Source: Notolepis coatsorum (taxonomy: Eukaryota > Chordata > Actinopteri > Aulopiformes > Paralepididae). From it: DNA of 64,000 bases. This document shows positions 33,287 through 46,302 of this stretch, in pieces. The notes below the pieces were generated by a model. That model did not search any database and was not told the origin of the DNA. It saw only the letters and a program-made list of their open reading frames with translations. The stretch is taken from contig OZ020590.1 of NCBI GenBank assembly GCA_963971535.1, positions 155,789,230 to 155,853,229 of the forward strand. Direction: 5' to 3'. How positions within the stretch are numbered: position 1 is the first letter of the stretch; each line of letters begins with the position of its first letter. The translations under genes and the position numbers were made by a program.

Positions 33287-34839
33287 ATTGTCGTTGTTGT
33301 TATTCTATTGTTATTGCATCTAACGCTTCAGTTGTTCCTATCAAATGTTCCACTAAGGTGAACTTCCTATGCTACTGTCATTCACTTCCCTTTCAACCAC
33401 TCTTGTAATCACCGTTTGAAAAAACAAATTTCTCCGTCTTACACTATTTTCTACTTACTTGAGTTAAAACACTCACACTGTCAAAATTTTACTGTGCAGA
33501 CAAGGATTGATAACTGGCCTATCATTCATACTTATACCAAGGCTCATTATAGCCGTTTTCCCTAGATGGTTATGGAAATCGTTAGAGCTCCTGTCCGGCC
33601 GAGCACCTGTACAAAAAGAAAGCAGAAACATCCAGACTTAATACAGTGGCATTTCCCTTATTATTTCCACTCTTCGTTATGCATCGGAAATGTCGGGCAA
33701 CACTATACTAAAATATTCAGAGAGACACAGTGTGATTTGTTTGAAAAAATAACGATACAGCTTATCTTGTTTTTTGTCCGTTCCTTCAACAGGAACACTG
33801 GAGGTTTCCAATCCCCTGTGTGCTCTCTCCACCTGATTTCCTGGGAAATATAATCATTAATCCCCTTCCTATCCTTTGTCTAATAATCCTTTGTAAACCT
33901 GGTCCTTCATCTGATTCTAACCTCTCTTTGCTTGATGAATCTGTTCATCCTAACCTTATTTCTTACTTTTAAATGCCCGATTTGCGTATTGACTAAATGT
34001 TTTATTCGCTTTCGCTTCACACTCCTCATACAACATCCATTTCATTCATTCCTTACACACACATTACCCCCTCACAACACTTAATAAAAATTAATTAGTG
34101 TTGCTACTGCTACCAACCACCTAATCAGGGAAAACAATAAACTTTTAGCAACTTAGATCACTAAAACCCTGACCGACACATAGTACAGCTGGCCACGTTA
34201 ATAAATTCACGGACACCCGCACTATGCCACCTGCAATATTCACCCAGTTCCCTGAATACACAAAGAACCGTCAACTCACAGCCCAAAGCGTCCTCCCCCC
34301 AGTTTCGAACCTGAACGGAAACACCCCAAGCTTCACCACACCAAGAATATTACAAATCATCCTACCACCACCTGCACCTAGACAGGCCAGCGCCCATCCG
34401 GTACCTACCTCACATACACAATAACAACGCAGTACAAATAAACCTACAAACCAATAACCCTCAACATACGCCGCAATCTAGGGATGGCGAAATACAAAGA
34501 GAGACACAAAGGAGAAACAGGGAAGGGAAAAAGAAAAAAGGAGGGAGGGATACAGGGACACAGGGACTAGGGGGAGGAAGGGGGGGGGGGGGGGGGGGGC
34601 ACACAATGCAACATTAACTATCACCAAAACCGTCTAAATCAACCTTAACTTTAATCAGACCAAAAGAATGTCCATGAATATTCTATTTATCCTATGTAAT
34701 CCTATTTTAGCAAGTAACACTATTTTAATATAACCAATACTCCAAGCCCACCATAAAGGCAACAACAAAAACCCCTTTGCACACCTGTCATCTCACAAAG
34801 TCAAGCTGGGAGACAGGGATGGAGCGGAGGGGGGCAGGG

Positions 34840-34975
34840 GTGGAGGAGGGAGGGAGGGAGGGAGGGAAGGAGGGAGAGAGGGAGGGAGGGAGGGAGGGAG
34901 GGAGGGAGGGAGGGAGAGAGAGAGGGAGGGAGGGAGGGAGGGAGGGACAGGGAGGGAGGGAAGGAGGAAGGGGAG
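34840..34975 (+). repeat. (GGGA)n microsatellite
   Basis: Mostly GGGA units with GAGA and ACAG interruptions. Confidence 0.95.
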
Positions 34976-37269
34976 AGTCTGAACGAGGGAGGAAGAGACA
35001 GAGGAAAAAGGGGGGGGGGGGGGGTTCACGCCAAATCCCATCAGTGCCATTTCACCTGGCCCATAACAAATACAGATTTATAATCAAACAAGTATTTACA
35101 TCCATCATCAACAACTGAAAAAACCAAACATAAAGAATTTACAAATCCCCACAAATGGTCGCTACTCAAAACCTATAATAATCACAAACCCTTCTCTACT
35201 GCCTACTGCACCTCGTTTTACCTGTAAAGGTGAAACTATAAAAGAGGCAACAGCGCCCTCCGCTGGAACGCCTTGTCCATCACCACCAACGCACTACAGC
35301 ACTCACCACTTCCTGTAGGAGGCGCCCACGCCTCCCCCGCAAGTGCGTCATTACGTAAACCACCCCAAGACGGGAACTCGACGTTCCACCTCAACCATAA
35401 AACAACAACTCCCAGAATCCCCTACACCGGAAGTCCCTGTCCACCGCCTCTCTAAGATCCCGCGCTAGCAAAGAGTAGCAACACGCGAGATTCCCCGAGA
35501 GTCCAATCATGCTATATTGTTAGCACAGGTAGCTTAGCATCTTAGCTTCGTTAGCTCAGTGCCGCTAGCACCAGCTTAGCTTAGCATCCAACATCACTCC
35601 TCCCAAACGGCCCAGTCTCCTGTTAATCCGAGCGGCACAACACATCGCGACGTTTACACAACCCCAGCTATACCCCGTAACACAACTTTAATCCTATTTA
35701 GCCCCCGTTCACAGAACATATTTTATTTCCCTTATTCTAGCACGCTCGCCCGATTGGCCCCGGCCGGCTCCGTATTTTAAATCTAACGCTCCCGATCCAG
35801 CCCCGTATTTCAAATCTAACGCACCCCAAGCTCCGACGCTTCTAGTGACGTCATTAGCTCCAAAATCCCCGTTTTCTTTGATCTTTACTACATTACTTTT
35901 AGACTTCTACAGCCCCGATTTGAAAAATTTCAACGAACATTACACATCTCCTAGGTTCCATCTCACATGTCATTCATTCAATTCACTCGACAACGCAACA
36001 CAGCGACCACACGCTAGTCCCGTCGCGCCCAGCTAATGCTGGCAGGACAGGGGTGTGGTTTCTCCCCGCTGCAGCCTTGGCCACCTGGTTCATAATAATA
36101 TAAAAAATACCTTGACATTCACTCAGAGCTCCTAACATTCATCCATTCAAACACATATACTTAGCAAAACAATGTCCCATTCATAAGCACCCCATCCATT
36201 TGTACACATCCATCCTAAACGCATTTGCTGCCCATTTCACACAATATCCTCCTATGCTCTAATCCCCCGTGCAGTATTTACTTCCAAAGTGCTTCATATA
36301 TCTACTGAGTCCGACTTGCTATACCCCTGAGAAACCCACTCCATTCATGTATTGTAGCCCGTGAAAAGTTTCAGCAGCGCCCTTTGTTGGCTTGTATCGG
36401 AGTGTTATATGGCCAAATCGTGTGTTCGACCGTACTCCCCGCCACCCATAGAGCCCCTTGCATTCCTCCACGCGGCTGATGTTCAACAGATATCGACCTT
36501 AGCCAATCTGAGCCTAAATGACGTCGGACTAGAAGTGGTAATTCGCTTATGGAACGTCTTCCAAAGTCCATTACTCCGTCGCACCGATTCTAAGTGTGGT
36601 TTCTACAGCATTCTAGCCCGAACCCTAACATCTCCCTGTTCTCTGTTTCTCTTCGCGGAACCAGGCTACCCCTGAACTTCACCACGGAACTTTTATTCTA
36701 CTCTTTAAGATCTGACTACGTTTCTTTACCCTCCAATGAACCACTCCGTCACTCACAGTCCCACGTCCCGCTATCTGTGACTAATCTCCGTTCTACTGCT
36801 CCTACGCCGGTCCCCTCAAATAATTTACCTAATCCCTAGCCTATCCCCTAAGCTGATATAACTAAATACAGACATCTATTTCCTCTCCTCACTTGGCCTT
36901 GTACCAATTATAGGCATCCTAACTGAACATCCCTATACGCTTCCTAAGTGCAACGCCGGTGTGTGGCTGAGACCAGAGCCAGGTTGTGAAACCTGGACCC
37001 CGGTACTCCTCCAACACCAACATTATCCTGGTCCATTTACAACTCATTTCTACCTAATGCAATAGCAACCCCAAAATGCGAGACTGCTCCGACCATTTAC
37101 CAATCTTAAACACATTAGTACTACTTACCTATTCCCACTGGCCTCGGTCGAAATGGTGACGATCCTCAGTCCTCAGTCGTAGAGAGCATCGATGAGGGGG
37201 AGAGAACCTCTCCGTGTCCTTGAGAAGTGGCTGTTGTCGTCTTCAACCGGTTTCTGGTCGAATGCAGTA

Positions 37270-37283
37270 CGGGTCACGGACCA
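37270..37283 (-). promoter_or_regulatory. Candidate primer-binding site of the gag-only element
   Basis: On minus, TGGTCCGTGACCCG starts a few bases after the LTR end and begins TGG, as tRNA-primed sites do. I could not match it to a tRNA 3' end. Nine bases (TGGTCCGTG) are also complementary to CACGGACCA inside the LTR (37558-37566), so self-priming cannot be excluded. Confidence 0.4.
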
Positions 37284-37285
37284 AT

Positions 37286-38985
37286 TGAAGTGTCTTTCTT
37301 TGACTTCATTTATCTCTATTTGTAATCGTATAGTTTTCTATTACCCTTTTCCTCTGCATTGTTTTAGGTATTTTCAGATGTTCGGTTTCAAGTAAGAGGA
37401 GACTGACGATATGGTCAAAATCAACGGGCGGCGGTTGTTTATTAATAAAACAGCTTTAGGAATTAAAACAGTACATCGTCTCTTTGGTTCAATCTAATTG
37501 TCTCTCGGTGCTGTTCGCTGTCTCAGGTTGTCCATGGCCAACACGCGTTCTCTCTAGTGGTCCGTGGTCTGGTTGTCACGGCAACCTGGTCTCCTCGCCG
37601 ATCGGGCAGGGAGTGCTTGATTTCGTATCGGCGGAGTCTGCTATGAACCTCGGCTCAGTCATCTGGTCTCAATGGCTCTCATGTCATCGGCTCTTCAGTA
37701 GCCGGCTTGTCGAGTCTCAGGCTCGGTTCTCGAGTTCTGTGTGGCTCTCCAGGTCCTCCTCCGTCTCCTCTGAGTGTCTTGCTCGGCTCTCGAGTTCTGT
37801 TTGATGATTCTCTCTCCGTCGGTGGAGGTTCAGCGCTCAAGCAAGGAGCGCTCATCTCCAGGTTCCTTCGCTCAGCCGGTGTGTGTGGCGTGTCTCTCCA
37901 GGTTCCTTCTGGTGTGAGTCGTGTCTCTCCAGGTCCCTTCTGGTGTGAGTCGCTTCTCCAGGTCCCTTCTGGGTGTGAATCAGGCTCGCTCTCGAGAGAT
38001 CCTCTCCTGTCTCCTCGCTCCCGTCACCGGGTGTGTGTGTCTCTGTCCGTCGCCATCAGCCCTTTTTATCAGAGAGAGAGAGAGAGAGGGAGGGGGAGAC
38101 AGAGAGCGAGAGGGAGGGGGAGACCCTGCCTGCCTATTCACGTTTCACATTCCAGCAGAAACTTGTCTGCTGGTCTGGTTACAACATGTTACACAATTTC
38201 TTCTGCTGACACAACCGTTTGGGTCTTCTGACAACGGTTTTCACAGTTTGAATCTGCTGACACTTTAATCATTACTTAATGAGAGGATTAGTTTTTCCCT
38301 GAGTAACATCCTCATGCTTGTGACAAAAATGTTTACATAGTCTAGATAAGAAACAGACTACTTTGTCCTGACAACAAACCATATATCCCCGTCCTTTAAT
38401 AGAACACTTTATTTTCCTGATGAACATTTGACCAATCCTGTATAGTTTTACCTTCTAGTTTTGAGAGTTTCTATTCTTTATTGTGACTAAGTTATTCTAA
38501 TTGTTCTAAGAGTTATGCCTACATGTAACTTATGAAATTGCTAAATCTTTTAGTATATCATTGCTTTGCATTGTTCTTTCAACTAGTGGCAGTTCTCTGT
38601 GTAAGGGGAGATTTCCAAATAGCCTGTGTCACCTTTCTGACCTCTGGGTTAGTCAGCAGCAGCCGTGTTGTAACCTGAAATTCCTTCCTTAGGGTAAATA
38701 TGACCTTTTATGATCTCACCGGTTATTCTGAGTTTGGTTCCTGTTTCAACGATAATGATTTCCTCTCTTGTCAGTTGGAGGTGGCCTAAACCACAGCTGC
38801 TAACCAACCAGTGGAATGTGCATTAACATCATAAACAGTCTTTTGCCCTCCAGATTGTCCTCCATTTGGCTGAGTGCGGGGTGATCTCCCTCTCAAGCTT
38901 CACTATAGCCAATTTTGTCTTTCTAATCATTACCTTGTACATTTCACTTGCATTTATTCATGTTTTCATTTAGAAATATACGACA
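37286..38985 (-). repeat. 5' LTR of the gag-only element
   Basis: 1700 bp; counterpart of 28491-30180 with the additional CGGCTCAGTCATCT. Confidence 0.88.
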
Positions 38986-39152
38986 CTAACCCTAACCTTC
39001 TGATTACCAGACGACTGCTCTACCTCCTGAGACACTGCTAACCCTAACCTTCTGATTACCAGACAACCCGCTCTACCTCCTGAGCCACTGTCTCTAACCC
39101 TAACCTTCTGATTACCAGACGACTGCTCTACCTCCTGAACTACTGTCGCCCC
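38986..39152 (-). repeat. SINE-head satellite, right end, and SINE 5' terminus
   Basis: About three units, the last ending CTGAACTACTGTCGCC, equivalent to the 5' terminus of the SINE (CTGAGCCACTGTCACCC in reverse of 17297). So the array is bounded by the two sides of one SINE. Confidence 0.8.
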
Positions 39153-40332
39153 CTGTGTTGTATCATGTTTCTCCACAAGCAGCAGCACAGTGACAGGGAT
39201 TTTTTTTGTGGAATCTTCAGAGGACAGCACTGAAGAGACGTTTTCCGGTCGGTCTCTGGGAGTTTCTTTCTCATTCAACAAGTTTATCGGTGAGGAGGAT
39301 AGATCCCAGTGGATACTATTAGTCCGCTGTAATAGACCTACCAACTGGACCAGTGGGTACTAGTCTACATGACCTACGAACTGGTAAGATTAACGTTTAT
39401 TTTACCATGTTTTATTTTGGACACCGAGCCCTCGATCACGTGTAGAAACGTCAGGAGGATGCAACAAATGAATGATGTGTTATAGGATGTCACAGGCCTT
39501 CCCACTGCAAACGATTATGCGATTTACAGTGCTGAAACGTGGGTGCTGCAGTATTGAGTGCATAGACATAACATTTTAGACAGACATTTGAGACAGAAAT
39601 TTTTTAACACAGTGTCTGTGTGTGTTGTCCATGTCAGGTCCTCTGTGATAAACATTGTTAGTTTGTTATCCATTTGTAACATCAATACTGTCCAAACTGT
39701 CTCATATTTGTAAGTTAACTCTGATCTATTTATCTGCCAGGAAATGCTATTAGATGTTTGGATTGTAAGGTTGCTTTGAGAGGCCTGTAGTTGACCACTT
39801 GAGCTTTAACAAAGGGATGTTTTATTATATTTCAACCCGAAATAAAAACATTTATCCCAGCAAATCTATTAATACCATCAATATTGTGCTGTCAAAACTG
39901 TCTCCTATTTTTAGGTTAAGTTTAATCTTGTTATGTAAGACAAGTCATGAAAGAAATGGCACCTGTCAAGATTCAAACCGATGTTTGTGTTATGGTTTGT
40001 AAGCAACCCCAACAGCACGACACAGACAGGTAGTTCAGAGTTAGCCAAACATGAAGGCCGTGTTTATTTTCACAAAACAGAAATGTGCAACAATAATGTT
40101 AATCCATTTGAGGGGAATGTCCTTTAGCCAAGTTGGGCTCTGCGGCTCTGCAGCTCTGCCTCTAGCAAGGTAGACTCTGCGGCTTTGCAACCTCTGAACC
40201 ATACCTGACAGTCAACCCTCACGTTTTTCCCGGGTTTTCCTGTATTTTACCCTTCTTTCCCGCCGTCCTTGTGTTTCAATTTTTTCCCTAAATGTTCCCG
40301 TATTTTGCCCCTCTTACAAAAAAGTTTACATA
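39153..40332. other. Unassigned non-coding stretch with a dispersed repeat copy
   Basis: 39395-39525 is the second copy of the repeat at 15195-15330. The rest shows no gene or element ends. Confidence 0.45.
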
Positions 40333-40432
40333 GGCGGCGGGGTAGCGCAGCGGACTAAGCGTCTGTCTACCACCGCAGAGACACTGGTATCGAATCCAGC
40401 TGTCAGCGGTGCCTCCGGCTTGGCCGGTCGTC
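40333..40432 (+). mobile_element. tRNA-derived SINE head, split by hAT-like element
   Basis: Head with TAGCGCAGCGGACTAAGCG and GGTATCGAATCC, matching 12496 onward. It continues at 41706 after the insertion. Confidence 0.88.
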
Positions 40433-41338
40433 CAGTGGCGGCTGGCCACTGGGGGCGCTCGGGCGCCGACCCCCCTGTTAAAAGAGAGAAGAACAAGAAA
40501 TATTAAATTTTTGTTTTTTGTTTTATAGCCCTATAAATAATATAAACATGTTTAAAATGAATAATATTTACTCATTTTAAGTATGTTTGTGTTTCCAATG
40601 CACAATATAACGTTAATATATCAAATAAAAATAATCGTTTTCCTGAACAGGAAGTGACTCACTGTCGCATAGCCGCATTTCTCCTAGCCGTATTTCTCTC
40701 GGCCCGGGCTAGACGCAATGGCGCTCTGAGTGCGCGTGCACGACGTGCACTGTTTCATCGCTGTATCCGTCGCAGCCAATCAGTGCGTAACGCGCTGTGC
40801 GTTGAAATATGATGTATTATGTTGGAAGCCGGGCGCGATTTGAAGCGGTCTAGGCAAGCAGCCTCTATAATTTCCGTAGCCGCATTTCGCGGAGACGCTC
40901 TCTGATTGGCCGACGTCAGTTTTTTTTTCGTAGCCGCATTTCGCGGAGACGCTCTCTGATTGGCCGACGTCAGTTTCTGTTGTGTAACTTGTGTTGTTGT
41001 GAGATGCAGCTATTTGTCTTAGAGCGTGACGGCAAGTTCTTTCGATGGTTAAGCTTAGGCACTCTTTCAAAGTTGGTTAAGGTTAGAGTTTGTCTTAGAG
41101 CATGGCGATAGAACGCCAGGTAGTTTGCAGTCTGTTCGACGCGGAAATGGGCAAAGAAATCATCACAGTACTTGTGTTGTGTGGTGCTAAGCTAACACTT
41201 GGCTAACAAGAAGCTATAATATGGCGGATGCAGTCTGGACAGTGGTCTGGATATACATCAACAGTCTGGGACTGTGGGACAGTGGATTATACACTTTATC
41301 AAGCCCTCCTGCCCTGGACGTTTCGACTAAACAGTGAG

Positions 41339-41369
<31 letters not shown>

Positions 41370-41705
41370 ACAGCGATGCTGTGTTCCTGTGTCTCCGAGA
41401 AATGCGGCTACGGAAAGTATTGACGGTGCTGCCTTGCTGAGATGATAATAGCGCTTCAAAACGCGCTGCTGTGTTGTGAACTATAACATTAATTTAGCTG
41501 CTGCTGATGCATAATGTATGAATGAATGAATGGTGAGTTGTTTAAAATGACAACATATACATGTGTTAATTATTTTATTGGATTGATCCGAGAGACAGAG
41601 AGAGAGATTGCTCCAGAGCATTTATTGACGTTACATTTTCAACTCGACCTAACGTGAACCCCCCGGCTGCGACCACTCAACAGTAGATAGTACGGGCCGC
41701 CACTG
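40433..41705. mobile_element. Non-autonomous hAT-like element (1273 bp)
   Basis: Ends CAGTGGCGGC and GCCGCCACTG are inverted; an 8-bp TSD CGGTCGTC lies at 40425-40432 and 41706-41713. No transposase frame. The interior has a 47-bp module repeated at about 40874 and 40929, each with TGATTGGCCGACGTCAG (inverted CCAAT plus CRE-like), another CCAATCAG at about 40776, and a (CT)n tract at 41338. Confidence 0.88.
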
Positions 41706-42000
41706 CGGTCGTCCATACTGACACAATTGGCAGTGTCAGTGGGAGGGAAGCCGGTGGGGTGGTAATCTGGTCGTTGTAAACAGCGACTCCTACAGGTCGG
41801 TCAGGGCACCAGCACAGCAAGGAAGGGATCTGGGTGAGGTAGTGTGCCCTCCCATGCGTTACACTCACATAATGAGAGTCCTCGCTGCCAGGTGAAAAGA
41901 GGCTGAATGTATCGGAGGAAGCATGTGATAGACTTCAGGGCTCCCTAAACCGGCAAGTAGGGGGAAAATGCGCGCAACGACCAGGAAGGGGAGGGGGGAA
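41706..42000 (+). mobile_element. tRNA-derived SINE body, right part
   Basis: Continues the 40333 copy from CATACTGACACAATTGGC through GTAAACAGCGACTCCTACAG and GGAGGAAGCATGTGATAG. The tail is altered near 42000. Confidence 0.85.
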
Positions 42001-43124
42001 TTTACTATATAATAAGCGAAGGGGGAGGGGGAATTTACTACATAATTTACTCAACAAAAGTGACCGCAATTATTTCTGCAATCTGCCTTACACATCCATG
42101 GATGACAAATGACAGTAGGAAACCCCCTTAGGGGCCCCATGTCACTGTTAAAAAAGACAAAAAAAATCAAAGAATACTTCACCTGAAAATGAAACTTTGA
42201 GCCTTCATCCAATGCCGTGCCTTGCGTTGCTCATCTGACGCATTACAAGGAACCTATAACAGAAGGAAGGGTCATCATCACGTCACTCTGTAGAACGTGA
42301 ACGCACATTGGTGTGGAAACTTTCAATTCAGCCAACATTGAGTTGAATGGGATCAACCATCTCCTCGTCATTTTAAAATTAACAGGTTATTCCCTCGGAT
42401 GTCAGGATCATCGCCAATCGGTTGCATTGTTAACTAGCTAACGTTTGATATATTGGTTGATGCATGTTTCCTCAGATAGCTTGTATATTTATAATTTTAA
42501 TACAAGCGTCAATAGAACTGGCACCACCAAGCAGAGTGTAGAACGCTGGTATTCTGACGTAATGATGACCCTTCCATCTTTGATTGGTTTCCTTGACGCA
42601 TTACAGGAAGTAAGAAGGACTTTTGTTAGTTTCCCCTGGACAGATCTCTGGTTGGAATGATCACAGAGTAATGACACGGTTGTCCGTCTATATTCAATAA
42701 TAATGAAAGGTAGAAGACATCTTTCAACGGTTTATTCAAAAGTGAATCAAGCATAAATTACAGACAGGTATACGTTGCAAGGAGAAATTTACATTGCAAC
42801 GGGCAGAATCCACTTCTACATTCTGCGAGGAACAGGAAGACACACGCTTTCCTATATGTCGTCACTAAGCCAATGCAAATGCTTCTTCAGGAACTTAATC
42901 GGAATACAGGACTGACACAAGTAAATGGTTATAGTTAAGACTAGGGTAGGAGTGCAACACTTCTCAGTTTAGTACAGAGACTCTGAGATGCTGTTGTATC
43001 GGTCCACAGGAATGTATGACATTCCCTGCATGAACACACATATAATTTGCCAGCTTTAATACAGTAAATAACAGTACATTGTAGACACTGTTTATGTAAT
43101 TGAATTTACAATATATATATAATT
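42001..43124. other. Unassigned stretch with an imperfect long inverted repeat
   Basis: 42234-42287 and 42553-42605 are imperfect reverse complements (GGGTCATCATCACGTCA against TGACGTAATGATGACCC, and the adjacent CTTGACGCATTAC). No gene supported. Confidence 0.45.
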
Positions 43125-43781
<657 letters not shown>

Positions 43782-44012
43782 ATAACCTTACGTTTTCCTT
43801 GGTAGTCTGACAGTAACCATGTTGATGCCACTCCAAAAGAGGGACAGCGTATGGATTAGTAATGAGCAGGTTTATTTTGAGTGGTGGTCCAAGTGGTGGT
43901 CCAAGTGGTCTGCCATGATAGCTAAGTGTCCAGAGGTGCCACACACAATCTGCCCAAACTTTAATGAATTAAGTCACAGCAAGGGGAAAGCCAAGAAACT
44001 CTCCAATCCATA
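43782..44012. other. Short unassigned stretch
   Basis: No gene; a direct duplication AGTGGTGGTCCA is near 43880. Confidence 0.35.
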
Positions 44013-44016
44013 AGCC

Positions 44017-44107
<91 letters not shown>
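44013..44107 (+). repeat. (CTGT)n microsatellite
   Basis: About 23 CTGT units. Confidence 0.97.
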
Positions 44108-44110
<3 letters not shown>

Positions 44111-44450
44111 AACATGACAATACAATCTAACCTTCCATCTAACGTTACCAGACCACATCTGCACAACGTGGACTACACACAGCGATCATGCTCGCTCATT
44201 CACTTAGTTATTACTATCTCATGTGTTCACTTTATAAAATTTTGTTACACATTCACCCTATAAAATGAATACTAAATAATGATAAAAAAAAAAAAAATGA
44301 TATTTAACGATTATGAATATCCGGTTAATTCAAAACAACGATTGCACATCCATTTAAACTCTATCGCAACAAATAGCCTATTGTGACGACCCTCCCCCAC
44401 ACTGTGTTGTCTTCCTCTGCTCTGGCTGGCAGAGCACAGCTGGGGAAGGC

Positions 44451-45416
44451 TCGTCAGCTAATTGGTGCACACCTGGGCCGGTGTGTCCCAGCAGGATATC
44501 AGAGAGAGGCTGCCTCTGATCAGCTAATTGGTGCACACCTGGGCCGGTGTGTCCCAGCAGGACATCAGAGAGAGGCTGCCTCTGATCAGCTAATTGGTGC
44601 ACACCTGGGCCGGTGTGTCCCAGCAGGATATCAGAGAGAGGCTGCCTCTGATCAGCTAATTGGTGCACACCTGGGCCGGTGTGTCCCAGCAGGATATCAG
44701 AGAGAGGCTGCCTCTGATCAGCTAATTGGTGCACACCTGGGCCGGTGTGTCCCAGGCAGGACATCAGAGAGAGGCTGCCTCTGATCAGCTAATTGGTGCA
44801 CACCTGGGCCGGTGTGTCCCAGGCAGGATATCAGAGAGAGGCTGCCTCTGATCAGCTAATTGGTGCACACCTGGGCCGGTGTGTCCCAGGCAGGATATCA
44901 GAGAGAGGCTGCCTCTGATCAGCTAATTGGTGCACACCTGGGCCGGTGTGTCCCAGCAGGATATCAGAGAGAGGCTGCCTCTCATCAGCTAATTGGTGCA
45001 CACCTGGGCCGGTGTGTCCCAGGCAGGATATCAGAGAGAGGCTGCCTCTGATCAGCTAATTGGTGCACACCTGGGCCGGTGTGTCCCAGCAGGATATCAG
45101 AGAGAGGCTGCCTCTGATCAGCTAATTGGTGCACACCTGGGCCGGTGTGTCCCAGGCAGGACATCAGAGAGAGGCTGCCTCTGATCAGCTAATTGGTGCA
45201 CACCTGGGCCGGTGTGTCCCAGGCAGGATATCAGAGAGAGGCTGCCTCTGATCAGCTAATTGGTGCACACCTGGGCCGGTGTGTCCCAGCAGGACATCAG
45301 AGAGAGGCTGCCTCTGATCAGCTAATTGGTGCACACCTGGGCCGGTGTGTCCCAGCAGGATATCAGAGAGAAGCTGCCTCTGATCAGCTAATTGGTGCAC
45401 ACCTGGGCCGGTGTGT
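44451..45416 (+). repeat. 66/67-bp VNTR, left part, about 14-15 units
   Basis: Units of TCAGCTAATTGGTGCACACC, TGGGCCGGTGTGTCCCAGCA and GGATATCAGAGAGAGGCTGC; CAGCAGG and CAGGCAGG variants give 66 or 67. Frames on both strands are artefacts of the period. Confidence 0.96.
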
Positions 45417-46302
45417 TGTAAGGAAATACCCTTATAGTTCTTTTATTGAATGAAGCAGTGAGACAAGTTGAGTCTGAAGTCTGGTGCCGCCGAGGTTTTT
45501 ATCTCGAAGTACACAGAGAACACAGGAAGGATAGCTCTTCAATCCGGACCACGCACCTCCGCACACAGAGCGAGCCAGTGCCAAGTGGTGGTTTCGTCAA
45601 TACATCGTCACATCATTTATACATTTCTCGTCAGAATGGTGTGTGTATTTCTCTCTGTGTGTATCCATGAATGTCTGTGTGGTGTGTGTGTGTGTGTGCT
45701 GGTGTTTGCTTAGATGGGGAAAAGGAGGGGCTGTATTCCTCCGCTCTCCTTATCAGATGGTGTGTGTATGTCTCTCGGTGTGTTATGCATTGATGTCTGT
45801 GTGATGTGTGTGTGTGTGTGTGTGTGTGCTGGTGTTTGCTTAGATGGGGGAAAGGAGGGGCTGTATTCCTCCGCTCTCTTTATCAGATGACGGCATATAA
45901 TTTGTGTGTGTGCATGTGTGTTGGTGTGTGTGTGTGTGAGTGTGTGTGTGTCGGTGTGTGTGTGTCGGTGTGTGTGTGTGTTAAAGTGAGAGACATGAGT
46001 TTGCATGTCTAGGTGACACTCTCGAACAAAAAAGGGGGGGGTGTGTGTATCTCTCTATGTGTGTGCATTGGTGTCTGCGTGATGTGTGCTTGTGTGTGTG
46101 TTAAAGTGTGTGTGCTGGTGTGTGTGTGGGCTTTTGCATGCTTCTGATATGATCATGCACCTGTGTCCAGAACTGTTTCATGGGGCCCTATGTTTACACA
46201 GAGACCGTTTCATCGGGTCCCGTGTTTACACAGAGACATCTGACGTCAGTGTACAGAAGATATATAAGATATTGACAACAGATCAATGAATTAAAACTAT
46301 CA
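45417..46302 (-). mobile_element. Nested solo LTR (886 bp) inside the 66-bp VNTR
   Basis: Bounded by TGTAAGGAAA and AAAACTATCA with a 4-bp TSD GTGT (45413-45416 and 46303-46306). On minus, CAATAAAAGAAC lies about 30 bases from the terminus, a likely poly(A) signal, so it is minus-oriented. Holds a tandem duplication of GGTGTTTGCTTAGATGGGG-containing sequence (about 45702 and 45832) and (GT)n tracts. Confidence 0.78.

Larger units (their letters stand above)
33287..37285 (-). other. Gag-only element, about 4 kb leader without genes
   Basis: Between the 5' LTR and gag on the minus strand. Holds a G-run (34578-34599), a (GGGA)n tract, and AGCTTAGC-rich sequence near 35520-35590. No frame is supported, including 36361-36675 (plus). 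A long non-coding leader is typical of LARD-like elements. Confidence 0.55.
28491..38985 (-). mobile_element. Gag-only LTR retrotransposon (LARD-like), 10,495 bp
   Basis: Direct repeats 28491-30180 (1690 bp) and 37286-38985 (1700 bp) read TGTCG to CTTCA on the minus strand. They are flanked by CTAA (28487-28490 and 38986-38989), and removing the element restores the satellite unit. By eye the LTRs differ only by a 14-base segment near 28857/37652 and a GA-repeat length change, implying a very recent insertion. The single supported gene is a gag-like frame on the minus strand. A leader of about 4 kb precedes it and about 2 kb without genes follows. No protease, RT or integrase is seen, so mobility would depend on a helper. 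Confidence 0.85.

Noticed and set aside
36361..36675. 104-codon frame
   Set aside because: Lies antisense in the leader of the gag-only element with no recognisable domain.
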